DNA from: Bacteroidota bacterium
Lineage (GTDB): Bacteria; Bacteroidota; Bacteroidia; Flavobacteriales_F; PHOS-HE28
DNA: 33,560 bases
NCBI GenBank assembly: GCA_029573495.1
Contig: JAKQEI010000226.1
Coordinates: forward strand, 1 to 33,560
Direction of reading: 5' to 3'
In this document: one piece after another, positions 9,966-17,079 of the stretch
Layout: each line of letters opens with the position of its first letter
Position numbering within the stretch: position 1 is the first letter of the stretch
Position numbers and translations under genes: made by a program
Notes under the pieces: model-generated
What the model was told of the DNA's origin: nothing
Databases searched by the model: none
Seen by the model: the letters and a program-made list of their open reading frames with translations, nothing else

Positions 9966-11492
9966 ATGCGCATTGTCGTGTTCCCCTTGGCCATACTGGC
10001 TTTCGGCCTGTGCGCCCAGCAACCCATTTCGGCTGCCATCGATCTCCGCGACCAGACCAACGACCGGCTGGAGGTGGAACTTATCGTGCCTACCCTCTCG
10101 ACCAACGGTCCACTGGTATTCGCGCTTCCTCGCATCGTTCCGGGCATCTATGGCATCATGGACCATGGGAGGTTGGTGGGCGATGTAGAGGCGTACAACG
10201 TCGTCGGGGAACCCTTGCCCGTGCAACGACTGGAATTGGGTCGGTGGGGAATTCCACAACCCGATGGCCTGCACCGGATCACCTATTCCGTGGACGACGG
10301 TTGGGAGGAATTCGACATCCGTTCCCTCATGGGCAACTACCGCTCAACGGAGGGAACGCTGGATCCCGATGCGACCGTGATGAACCACAACACGGTGATC
10401 GGCTATCTCGAAGGTTTCGAGGACATCCCCTACACCGTGGAACTGAAGAAGCCAGCGACGCATTACGCGGCCACGAGCCTGCCGCGGTCCGAGGAAACAC
10501 CTGAAGCGATCACCTTCCAGGCAATGAGCTACCGCCATCTCGTGGATAACCCCATGCTGATCGCTCCGCCTGACACCGCTCACATCCACCTGCCGGATAT
10601 CGATGTGCTCGTGGCCTGTCACAGCACATCCGGTGTATCCGTTGCACGGACCATTGCGAACCGGATCGGACCCTTGCTGGCCGACCAGCGGGCGTACCTG
10701 GGTGGCACCCTGCCCGTCAAGGATTACACCTTCCTCATCTACCACAACCCGAGCCAGGTGGAAGGAAGCAGTATGGCCGATGGTTTGGAGCATGCCTCTT
10801 CGACCTTGGTCCTCCTCTGCATGCCGCTCGACCCAGCCACCATCGCGTGGAGCGTGAACGGCATTGCCAGCCACGAGTTCTTCCACACCATCCTGCCTTT
10901 GAGCGTGCACAGTGAGGAGATTGAACACTACGACTTCAACGCACCACGCATGAGCCGCCACCTCTGGCTCTACGAGGGCATGACCGAGTACTTCGCCATC
11001 CACATGCCGGTGAAACAAGGGCGGCAGTCAGTGGAAGAGTTCCTGGGCGTCCTGCGTGAGAAGATCCGGATGATGCAGCAGTTCACAGATGACATTACGC
11101 TCACCACCTTGAGCCAACAGGCCATGGAGCGGCAGGACCAGTACTATAACTTCTACCTGAAGGGCACGCTCTTCTGTATGGGGCTGGACATCGCTCTGCG
11201 CGAACGCTCCAGGGGGAAGTACGGCGTGGTGCGACTTGTCCAGGACCTGCAGCGGGAATATGGACCCGGAAAACCCTTCAAGGACGAGGAGTTGTTCGCC
11301 GCGATCGAACGTTTGACAGGACCGGACATCGGCGCGTTCCTTCAACGGTATCTCAACGAGCCGGGCGCATTGCCGCTGGAGGATTGGTTGGCCAGGGTGG
11401 GGATCGCGGTGGACGAACAGGGTTCTCCTTTTCGCATGAACGATCCGACCAAGGAGCAACGGCAGCTGCGGACATGGTGGCTTGGGCGATGA
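9966..11492 (+). CDS. M61 family (glycyl-aminopeptidase-like) metallopeptidase, exported
   Basis: A 508-residue protein with a signal peptide (MRIVVFPLAILAFGLCAQQ). The zinc motif is HEFFH (His303, Glu304, His307) with the third ligand Glu337 in LWLYEGMTEYF, the pattern of M61 peptidases. The N-terminal beta domain (IDLRDQTNDRLEVELIVP) matches the family's ordered start. Related proteins commonly carry a PDZ domain after the catalytic region; here the chain ends about 65 residues after a helical segment (DIGAFLQRYLNEPGALPLEDWLARVGIAV) and I see no PDZ, so this may be a shorter variant. It acts in the periplasm or outside the cell on peptides; substrate unknown. It stands between glyS and tRNA-Leu. 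A weak box TAACTTTC occurs at 9914-9921. Confidence 0.9.
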   Translation: MRIVVFPLAILAFGLCAQQPISAAIDLRDQTNDRLEVELIVPTLSTNGPLVFALPRIVPGIYGIMDHGRLVGDVEAYNVVGEPLPVQRLELGRWGIPQPDGLHRITYSVDDGWEEFDIRSLMGNYRSTEGTLDPDATVMNHNTVIGYLEGFEDIPYTVELKKPATHYAATSLPRSEETPEAITFQAMSYRHLVDNPMLIAPPDTAHIHLPDIDVLVACHSTSGVSVARTIANRIGPLLADQRAYLGGTLPVKDYTFLIYHNPSQVEGSSMADGLEHASSTLVLLCMPLDPATIAWSVNGIASHEFFHTILPLSVHSEEIEHYDFNAPRMSRHLWLYEGMTEYFAIHMPVKQGRQSVEEFLGVLREKIRMMQQFTDDITLTTLSQQAMERQDQYYNFYLKGTLFCMGLDIALRERSRGKYGVVRLVQDLQREYGPGKPFKDEELFAAIERLTGPDIGAFLQRYLNEPGALPLEDWLARVGIAVDEQGSPFRMNDPTKEQRQLRTWWLGR

Positions 11493-11512
11493 GAGGGACG
11501 GTCCGATCCGGT

Positions 11513-11520
11513 TATCTTCG
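11513..11520 (+). promoter_or_regulatory. -7 box TATCTTCG for tRNA-Leu
   Basis: It lies 14 nt before the mature 5' end of the tRNA, the expected place for a tRNA promoter. It carries the TTCG variant also found before the superoxide dismutase gene. No -33 TTG at normal spacing. Confidence 0.5.
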
Positions 11521-11534
11521 CAGCCCCAACACCC

Positions 11535-11616
11535 ACCCAGGTGGCGGAATCGGTAGACGCGCTGGTCTCAAACACCAGTGATGAAAGTCGTGCGGGTTCG
11601 AGTCCCGCCCTGGGTA
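11535..11616 (+). tRNA. tRNA-Leu, anticodon CAA
   Basis: An 82-nt tRNA with a 7-bp acceptor stem (ACCCAGG with CCTGGGT), D-arm containing GGCGGAATCGGTAGACGC, anticodon stem CTGGT/ACCAG around loop CTCAAAC (anticodon CAA, reads UUG), a class II long variable arm closed by GAT/GTC around GAAA, and T-arm GCGGG-TTCGAGT-CCCGC. The discriminator is A. The CCA end is not encoded (CCC follows). Confidence 0.96.
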
Positions 11617-11620
11617 CCCC

Positions 11621-11650
11621 TACGGCCGCACCTTGCGGCCGTAGTACTTT
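11621..11650 (+). terminator. Intrinsic terminator after tRNA-Leu
   Basis: A perfect 10-bp stem, TACGGCCGCA and its complement, with a CCT loop (11621-11643), starts 4 nt after the tRNA. The U-tract is short (TTT at 11648-11650). The same TACTTTCA sequence (11645-11652) could double as a weak -7 box for the deaminase that starts at 11660. Confidence 0.65.
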
Positions 11651-11659
11651 CACGCCCCG

Positions 11660-12124
11660 ATGTCCACCGCTCAGGACGCCATCGTTCACGCTGAACCGGC
11701 CAAACAGGAACGCTACGACCGCGCCTACATGCGGATGGCGCTCGAATGGGCCAAGCTGAGCCATTGCACCCGGAAGAAGGTCGGCGCCTTGATCGTCAAG
11801 GAGGGGATGATCATCAGCGATGGCTACAACGGCACCCCCACCGGCTTCCCGAACGATTGTGAGGACCCCAACGGACTCACCCATTGGTATGTGCTGCACG
11901 CCGAGGCCAACGCGATCCTGAAAGTGGCCCGAAGCACGAATAACGCACGCGGCGCCACCCTGTACCTGACCCATTCGCCGTGCAAGGAGTGCAGCAAACT
12001 CGTGTTGCAATCCGGCATCCAACGCTTGGTATACCTGGATGCGTACAAGGACACGGATGGCCTTAAACTGCTGGTGGAAGGAGGCTTGTTCGTGACGAAA
12101 CTGGAAGCCGAACAGGATGTTTGA
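11660..12124 (+). CDS. dCMP deaminase family protein
   Basis: A 154-residue cytosolic cytidine/deoxycytidylate deaminase-family enzyme; the probable reaction is dCMP to dUMP plus ammonia, feeding thymidylate synthesis. Zinc ligands and the proton-shuttle Glu are visible in HAEANAIL (His80, Glu82) and SPCKECSKL (Cys108, Cys111). The segment DGYNGTPTGFPNDCEDPNG is typical of the dCMP (ComEB-like) branch rather than of cytidine or tRNA-adenosine deaminases. The length matches that branch. Its 3' end overlaps the following S41 protease by 8 nt, so the two are co-transcribed; a pairing often kept in Bacteroidota without a known functional link. Confidence 0.92.
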   Translation: MSTAQDAIVHAEPAKQERYDRAYMRMALEWAKLSHCTRKKVGALIVKEGMIISDGYNGTPTGFPNDCEDPNGLTHWYVLHAEANAILKVARSTNNARGATLYLTHSPCKECSKLVLQSGIQRLVYLDAYKDTDGLKLLVEGGLFVTKLEAEQDV

Positions 12125-13757
12125 ACCGCGTCGCCGCCCTTCGCCCTTCTATCCGTTGCTCGTAGCCTTGAGCCTCGTCGCGGGCCTCTTCATCGGCCGC
12201 GATATGGCCGGTGATGTCACCGGACCACTCACGGTCTTCAACCTGCGGAAGCCGACCGCCTCGGACAAGATCGGGCAGGTGGTCGATCTCATCGATGCCC
12301 AGTACGTGGACTCTGTGGCCAAGGACCAACTGGTGGATGAGGTGCTCCAGGACCTCCTCCAGCGTCTTGACCCGCACAGTTACTACATCAGCGCCGCCGA
12401 GCTCCGCGCTGCGCAGGAGCCGTTGGAAGGTAGCTTCGAGGGCATCGGTGTGGAGTTCTCGATCCAACATGATACGGTGATGGTGATCTCACCGGTGGAA
12501 GGCGGACCGAGCGCGGCTGTCGGCATCCAGGCGGGGGATCGCATCATCTCGGCCAACGGGGAGAAACTCGCCGGCATCGGCATCACGAACGACCAGGTGA
12601 TGACACACCTGCGCGGCCCGAAAGGCAGCAACGTGGTGGTCGGGATCGTCCGCTCGGGCATGGCCGAACCATTCGATGTGACCATCGAGCGCGGGAAGAT
12701 CCCCATCCACAGTGTTGCGGCTTCCTTGCTTGATGATGATGGCACAGGTTACATCAAACTCGTCCGGTTCGCGAAGAACACCCATGAGGAGTTCGTGCTT
12801 GCTGCGGATGCCCTGAAGGCCCAAGGCATGAAGCGCTTGGTCCTTGATCTGCGCGGCAATGGCGGAGGCTACCTCAATGCGGCCATCGATATGGCGGATG
12901 AATTCCTAGCGAACGGTCGAGCGATCGTGTACACGGAAGGACGGCACTCCCCACGACAAGGCGCGGACGCCACGCGGAGCGGTGGATATGAGGAGATGCC
13001 TCTGGCCGTTCTCATTGACGAGGGTTCCGCCAGTGCGAGCGAGATCGTGGCCGGGGCGGTACAGGACAATGACCGGGGCCTGTTGGTTGGTCGCCGCACC
13101 TTCGGAAAAGGCCTGGTGCAGGAACATATCCCTCTACCCGATAGCAGCGCCGTGCGGATCACGACAGCACGCTATTACACACCGAGCGGTCGGTCCATCC
13201 AACGACCTTACGGCGAAGGCATCGATTACATGGACGACTTCGAACTGCGCGCCAGCCATGGTGAGCTGCTCAACGCGGACAGCATCCCCACGGACAGCAC
13301 GAAGACCTTCCTTACCGTCAACGGTCGCGCGGTATATGGCGGCGGTGGCGTGGTGCCCGATGTCTTCATCCCGACCGATACCGCCGGAACGTCGGCATAC
13401 CTCACTGACCTGTTCTTCAGCGGCACACTGAACCAGTTCTCCTTCAATGTGGCTGATCGGGAGCGGGCCAAACTCAGGGCGCGGTATCCCGACTGCGATG
13501 CGTTCGCGCGGAAGTACACGGTCCCATCGGCGCTTCTGGACGAGTTCCAACGTTTCGCGGCGGGCAAGGGGATCACGCCTCGGCCCGGCGAGGCCGCTCG
13601 CTCGGCAGCTCAGATAACCATGCGGATCAAAGCCGGCATCGCGCGCAACGTATGGGGCGATGATGGCTACTACCGGATCCTCCTGGAGGAGGACCGCGCG
13701 TATCAGCGCGCCCGCAGGGAGCTTGCAGAACACCCGCTCCCTACCATCGCCCACTAG
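12117..13757 (+). CDS. S41 family C-terminal processing peptidase
   Basis: A 546-residue membrane-anchored serine protease of the CtpA/Prc family. An N-terminal membrane segment (FYPLLVALSLVAGLFIG, about 10-26) places the enzyme in the periplasm. A PDZ domain (about 95-180) with GIGVEFSIQHDTVMVISPVEGGPSAAVGIQAGD precedes the protease core. The catalytic dyad is Ser306 in GSASASE and Lys331 in TFGKGLVQ, with Gln335, at the spacing of CtpB and D1 protease. A C-terminal extension of about 150 residues after the core is usual in Bacteroidota members. It cleaves protein C-termini and is involved in envelope quality control. The ATG overlaps the upstream gene by 8 nt. Confidence 0.95.
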   Translation: MFEPRRRPSPFYPLLVALSLVAGLFIGRDMAGDVTGPLTVFNLRKPTASDKIGQVVDLIDAQYVDSVAKDQLVDEVLQDLLQRLDPHSYYISAAELRAAQEPLEGSFEGIGVEFSIQHDTVMVISPVEGGPSAAVGIQAGDRIISANGEKLAGIGITNDQVMTHLRGPKGSNVVVGIVRSGMAEPFDVTIERGKIPIHSVAASLLDDDGTGYIKLVRFAKNTHEEFVLAADALKAQGMKRLVLDLRGNGGGYLNAAIDMADEFLANGRAIVYTEGRHSPRQGADATRSGGYEEMPLAVLIDEGSASASEIVAGAVQDNDRGLLVGRRTFGKGLVQEHIPLPDSSAVRITTARYYTPSGRSIQRPYGEGIDYMDDFELRASHGELLNADSIPTDSTKTFLTVNGRAVYGGGGVVPDVFIPTDTAGTSAYLTDLFFSGTLNQFSFNVADRERAKLRARYPDCDAFARKYTVPSALLDEFQRFAAGKGITPRPGEAARSAAQITMRIKAGIARNVWGDDGYYRILLEEDRAYQRARRELAEHPLPTIAH

Positions 13758-13765
13758 GCAACCCA

Positions 13766-13798
13766 GAAAAAGGAAAGGGACCCCGAAGGGCCCCTTTC
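13766..13798. terminator. Bidirectional terminator between convergent genes
   Basis: An imperfect hairpin at 13773-13798 (GAAAGGG stem, one mismatch, then three more pairs). On the minus strand it is followed by CTTTTTC (13772-13766), a fair U-tract for the lipoprotein gene; on the plus strand it ends the protease transcript with a weak CTTTCTC tail. Confidence 0.7.
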
Positions 13799-13818
13799 TC
13801 GGTATCGAAAGTGGTGGC

Positions 13819-14070
13819 TTAGTGGCCAGCAGCCTCCTGGGCAGCGTCAACGGCCGTCTCAACGGCGGCAGCGGCGGTGTCCATGGCAGCTTCGGTAGCA
13901 GCAGCAGCTTCAGCAGCAGCAGCCTCAGCTTCAGCGGCGGCTTTGTCCATCGCCTCTTGAGCGGCGTTGGCGGTCTCATCGACCTTGTTCTCCATGTTCT
14001 CCTGCGTGCTGCTTCCGCATGCGACGAAGAAGGCTGCCATCGTGGCGAGCAGTGCGAACTTCTTGATCAT
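13819..14070 (-). CDS. Small Ala/Glu-rich lipoprotein
   Basis: An 83-residue protein started at MIKKFALLATMAAFFVAC, which gives a clean signal with lipobox Cys18. The mature part is almost only Ala, Glu, Asp, Met and Thr in a helical, coiled-coil-like pattern (repeats of AAAEAEAA and ETAVDAAQEAAG type), much like Lpp-like or LEA-like low-complexity helices. The DNA is a run of GCN/GAN codons that could slip in replication. It has its own promoter (TTG-N19-TACTTTTG at 14101-14130) and a terminator, so it is a single-gene unit. It is divergent from the superoxide dismutase gene. Function unknown; a structural or stress-related periplasmic helix is possible. Confidence 0.85.
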   Translation of the reverse strand: MIKKFALLATMAAFFVACGSSTQENMENKVDETANAAQEAMDKAAAEAEAAAAEAAAATEAAMDTAAAAVETAVDAAQEAAGH

Positions 14071-14100
14071 TTCCCTGTTGGTTGTTGGTGAAAGTGGCCG

Positions 14101-14130
14101 CAAAAGTAATGGGAAGCTTGATCCCCGCAA
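14101..14130 (-). promoter_or_regulatory. Complete promoter TTG-N19-TACTTTTG for the small lipoprotein
   Basis: On the minus strand, TTG (14130-14128), a 19-nt spacer and TACTTTTG (14108-14101) fit the Bacteroidota -33/-7 consensus. The leader to the ATG is about 25 nt and reads AGGGAA just before the start. Confidence 0.75.
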
Positions 14131-14151
14131 GTCCTTGGCCCTCTCGGACCT

Positions 14152-14159
14152 TATCTTCG
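14152..14159 (+). promoter_or_regulatory. -7 box TATCTTCG for superoxide dismutase
   Basis: The TTCG variant of the box, identical to the one before tRNA-Leu, 40 nt before the ATG. The leader just before the start is A-rich (CCGACCAAAATGG) and has no Shine-Dalgarno site, as usual in this phylum. Confidence 0.5.
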
Positions 14160-14199
14160 GCCTGAACATTCGACAGAAACCCATCAGAAACCGACCAAA

Positions 14200-14808
14200 A
14201 TGGCTTTCACCCTACCTGACCTACCTTATGCTACAGAAGCCCTGGAACCCCATATCGACGCAGAGACCATGCGGATCCACCATGGCAAGCATCACGCCGC
14301 CTATGTGAACAACCTCAACAAGGCCCTGGAGGGCTCGCCCGACGCAGGCAAGTCGTTGGAGGACCTGATGAAGGGAATGGACATGAACAACGCCGCCGTA
14401 CGCAACAATGGCGGCGGTCACTACAACCACAGCCTGTTCTGGACGGTCATGGCCCCGCAGGCCGGCGGTACGCCGAACGGCGATCTGGCTGCCGCGATCG
14501 ATGCGGCCTTCGGCTCGTTCGATGCCTTCAAGGAGAAGTTCGCTGCGGCCGGCGCCACGCGTTTCGGCAGTGGCTGGGCCTGGCTCTGCGTGCACCAGGG
14601 CGGCAAGCTCGAGGTGTGCAGCACCCCCAACCAGGACAACCCGCTTATGCCGAACACCGGCTGCGGGGGCACCCCGATCCTGGGCCTGGACGTATGGGAG
14701 CACGCCTACTACCTGCACTACCAGAACCGCCGGCCCGACTACATCGCGGCCTTCTGGAACGTGGTGAACTGGCCCGAGGTGGCCCGTCGCTACGCCGCTG
14801 GGAAGTGA
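14200..14808 (+). CDS. Superoxide dismutase, Mn-type residues
   Basis: A 202-residue Fe/Mn superoxide dismutase converting superoxide to oxygen and hydrogen peroxide; no signal peptide, so cytosolic. Metal ligands are His27 (MRIHHGKHH), His77 (HYNHSLFW), Asp164 and His168 ([20 protein letters not shown]). Metal-preference positions look like the manganese form: [12 protein letters not shown] has Gly at the Gly77-equivalent position, and Gln145 in [10 protein letters not shown] matches the Mn-type glutamine. Sequence cannot exclude iron or cambialistic use, so I leave sodA/sodB open. It is monocistronic, with its own box upstream and a strong palindrome downstream. Confidence 0.96.
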   Translation: MAFTLPDLPYATEALEPHIDAETMRIHHGKHHAAYVNNLNKALEGSPDAGKSLEDLMKGMDMNNAAVRNNGGGHYNHSLFWTVMAPQAGGTPNGDLAAAIDAAFGSFDAFKEKFAAAGATRFGSGWAWLCVHQGGKLEVCSTPNQDNPLMPNTGCGGTPILGLDVWEHAYYLHYQNRRPDYIAAFWNVVNWPEVARRYAAGK

Positions 14809-14824
14809 TGCGACGACCCCTTGG

Positions 14825-14854
14825 AACGGGTACCAGCGGCCGCTGGTACCCGTT
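14825..14854 (+). terminator. 30-bp perfect palindrome after superoxide dismutase
   Basis: Both arms are 15 nt and exactly complementary (AACGGGTACCAGCGG and its complement), with no unpaired loop bases. A short tail CTACTTTTG follows. It probably ends the dismutase transcript, but that tail is also the -7 box of the next gene. Confidence 0.6.
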
Positions 14855-14855
14855 C

Positions 14856-14863
14856 TACTTTTG
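14856..14863 (+). promoter_or_regulatory. -7 box TACTTTTG, 4 nt before the TM2 gene
   Basis: An exact TAnnTTTG match directly after the palindrome; TGCC then ATG follow. Initiation a few nt after the box would put the transcript start on or next to the ATG. Confidence 0.55.
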
Positions 14864-14867
14864 TGCC

Positions 14868-15245
14868 ATGCGGCACCGAACAGGTCTCACACGCCTGCTG
14901 CTCCTCTTGATGTGGTGCCTATGGGGATCCGTGGCGCGGGCTGGCGGACCGTTCCGGCCATTGACCCAGGTGCCATTGGTCGACTCGGTGGAGGTCCTGG
15001 TGGAGGATCAACGCCTGGTGGGAAGCGCTCTGGCCCTCTTCCTCGGGCCGTTCGGCGCGCATCGCATCTACCTCGGCACCACACCACGGGTGGCCATCAT
15101 CTACGGCCTCACCTTCGGCGGCTTCGGCGTCCTGCCGCTCATCGACCTGGGCCACCTGCTGTTCAGCAAGAACCTTGAGCAATACCGGAACTCGGACAAG
15201 CTGATCATGTGGGGCAAGCCCCGGGAGCAGCTCACTCCACGGTGA
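14868..15245 (+). CDS. TM2-domain membrane protein
   Basis: A 125-residue protein. I start it at the ATG at 14868 because upstream codons of the frame run through the palindrome. A signal-like segment (RLLLLLMWCLWGSVARA, about 9-25) is followed by a TM2 domain: GSALALFLGPFGAHRIYLGTT as first helix and turn, and IIYGLTFGGFGVLPLIDLGHLLF as second. TM2 proteins are small two-helix membrane proteins of largely unknown function. The C-terminus (LIMWGKPREQLTPR) overlaps the 3' end of the convergent glmS gene by 14 nt. The upstream box suggests expression independent of the dismutase. Confidence 0.8.
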   Translation: MRHRTGLTRLLLLLMWCLWGSVARAGGPFRPLTQVPLVDSVEVLVEDQRLVGSALALFLGPFGAHRIYLGTTPRVAIIYGLTFGGFGVLPLIDLGHLLFSKNLEQYRNSDKLIMWGKPREQLTPR

Positions 15246-17073
15246 CGCTCTTGGCCAGGTTGCGGGGTTGGTCCACGTTGCAGCCGCGCATGACCGCGAT
15301 GTGGTAACTGATCAACTGCAGGGGCACCACACTGAGCAGTGGCACCAGCGGATCGGCGGTCTCCGGGATCTCGATCACGTGATCGGCCAGGTCCTTCACC
15401 ATGGTGTCGCCCTCCGTCACGATGGCGATGATCTTGCCCTTCCGGGCCTTCACCTCCTGGATGTTGCTCACGACCTTCTCGTAGCTCGCCCCCTTGGTGG
15501 CGATCACGAACACCGGCATCGCCTCATCGATCAGCGCGATGGGGCCGTGCTTCATCTCGGCGGCCGGGTACCCCTCCGCATGGATGTAGCTGATCTCCTT
15601 CAATTTGAGCGCTCCTTCCAATGCAACAGGGAAGGTGTATCCGCGACCCAGGTAGAGCGCGTTGCTCGCATCCTTGTAGATGTCCGCGATGTACTTGATC
15701 TGCGCCTCCTTCTGGAGCACCTTCTGCACCTTGTCCGGGATGGCGTCCAGCTCATTCAACAAGCGGTAGAAATTGCCGCCACTGAGGGTGCCTCGTTTCT
15801 GCCCGATCATCAGCGCCATCAGCGTGAGCACGGTGACCTGAGCGGTGAAGGCCTTGGTGCTGGCCACACCGATCTCCGGCCCTGCGTGCGTGTATGAACC
15901 CGCGTGGGTCACCCGGGCGATGCTGCTGCCCACCACATTGCAGATGCCGATGATCATGGCACCACGTCCCTTCGCCAGTTCAATGGCAGCCAGGGTATCG
16001 GCCGTCTCCCCGCTCTGACTGATGGCGATGACGATGTCGTCCTCGTTGACGATCGGGTTGCGGTAACGGAACTCACTGGCGTACTCCACCTCCACCGGGA
16101 TCCGGGCGAACTCCTCGAAGAGGTACTCGCCCACCATGCCCGCGTGCCAGCTCGTTCCGCAGCCCAGGATCAGGATGCGCTTCGCATTGACGAACTTCTG
16201 CTCGTAATCCTTGATGCCGCCGAGCACCACCTCCCCCTTGCCCAGGTTCAGGCGGCCGCGCATGCTGTCCCGGATGCTCCGCGACTGCTCGTGGATCTCC
16301 TTCAACATGAAATGGTCGTAGCCACCCTTCTCCAAGGCCTCCAGCTGCATCTCGAGCTCCTGGATGAAGGGGGTCTTCACCTGGTTCTTGATGTTGCGGA
16401 TCTTCAGGCCCTTGGTCCGGTCGATCACGGCGATCTCCCCATCCTCGAGGTAGACCACGTTCTTGGTATGCTCCACGATCGGCGTGGCGTCACTGGCGCA
16501 GAAGAACTCACCCTCACCGATACCGATCACAAGCGGCGAGCTCTTGCGTGCCGCCACCATCACCTCCGGGTCCTTGCGGTCGATGACCACGATCGCATAG
16601 GCGCCGACAACGTTGGAAAGGGCCAGACGAACGGCCTCCGCCAGATCCACGTTCTCGCTCCGCTGGATGTCATCGATCAGGTGCACGAGCACCTCCGTGT
16701 CCGTATCGCTCCGGAAAACATGGCCCCGATGAACCAGCTCCTCCTTGATAGGCGCGTAGTTCTCGATGATGCCGTTGTGGATGAGGGCCAGATCGCCGCT
16801 GGTGCCCTGGTGCGGGTGGGCGTTCACATCGTTCGGCGGACCATGGGTGGCCCAACGCGTGTGGCCGATCCCGACGGTGCCCACCGTGGACCGACCATTG
16901 ATATGCGACTCCAGGTCGCTCACCTTCCCCTGGCACTTGTAGATGGTCAGGGCATCACCTTCGAGCAAGGCCACGCCCGCACTGTCATAGCCACGGTATT
17001 CCAGGCGACGCAGTCCGTTGATCAGGATCGGATAGGCTTGCTTCTCTCCCAGGTAGGCGACGATCCCGCACAT
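15232..17073 (-). CDS. glmS: Glutamine--fructose-6-phosphate aminotransferase (isomerizing)
   Basis: A 613-residue cytosolic enzyme making glucosamine-6-phosphate from fructose-6-phosphate and glutamine, the first step toward UDP-GlcNAc for peptidoglycan and LPS. The N-terminal nucleophile Cys2 is in MCGIVAYLG; the glutaminase domain (1 to about 220) includes GIGHTRWATHGPPNDVNAHP. Two SIS sugar-isomerase domains follow (about 285-425 with GCGTSWHAG and SQSGETADT, and 455-600). The C-terminus QPRNLAKSVTVE is canonical. It is the last gene of the operon glycogen-synthase-like/DUF4270/glmS, 6 nt after the DUF4270 stop. No GlmS ribozyme would fit in that gap. Confidence 0.98.
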   Translation of the reverse strand: MCGIVAYLGEKQAYPILINGLRRLEYRGYDSAGVALLEGDALTIYKCQGKVSDLESHINGRSTVGTVGIGHTRWATHGPPNDVNAHPHQGTSGDLALIHNGIIENYAPIKEELVHRGHVFRSDTDTEVLVHLIDDIQRSENVDLAEAVRLALSNVVGAYAIVVIDRKDPEVMVAARKSSPLVIGIGEGEFFCASDATPIVEHTKNVVYLEDGEIAVIDRTKGLKIRNIKNQVKTPFIQELEMQLEALEKGGYDHFMLKEIHEQSRSIRDSMRGRLNLGKGEVVLGGIKDYEQKFVNAKRILILGCGTSWHAGMVGEYLFEEFARIPVEVEYASEFRYRNPIVNEDDIVIAISQSGETADTLAAIELAKGRGAMIIGICNVVGSSIARVTHAGSYTHAGPEIGVASTKAFTAQVTVLTLMALMIGQKRGTLSGGNFYRLLNELDAIPDKVQKVLQKEAQIKYIADIYKDASNALYLGRGYTFPVALEGALKLKEISYIHAEGYPAAEMKHGPIALIDEAMPVFVIATKGASYEKVVSNIQEVKARKGKIIAIVTEGDTMVKDLADHVIEIPETADPLVPLLSVVPLQLISYHIAVMRGCNVDQPRNLAKSVTVE

Positions 17074-17079
17074 GTCCGT

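Noticed and set aside
13840..13960. CRISPR-like or satellite repeat
   Set aside because: The repetition is Ala/Glu codons of a lipoprotein; unit length is irregular and there are no spacers.
17074..17079. GlmS ribozyme or riboswitch before glmS
   Set aside because: Only 6 nt separate glmS from the upstream coding region, and that region reads as protein.
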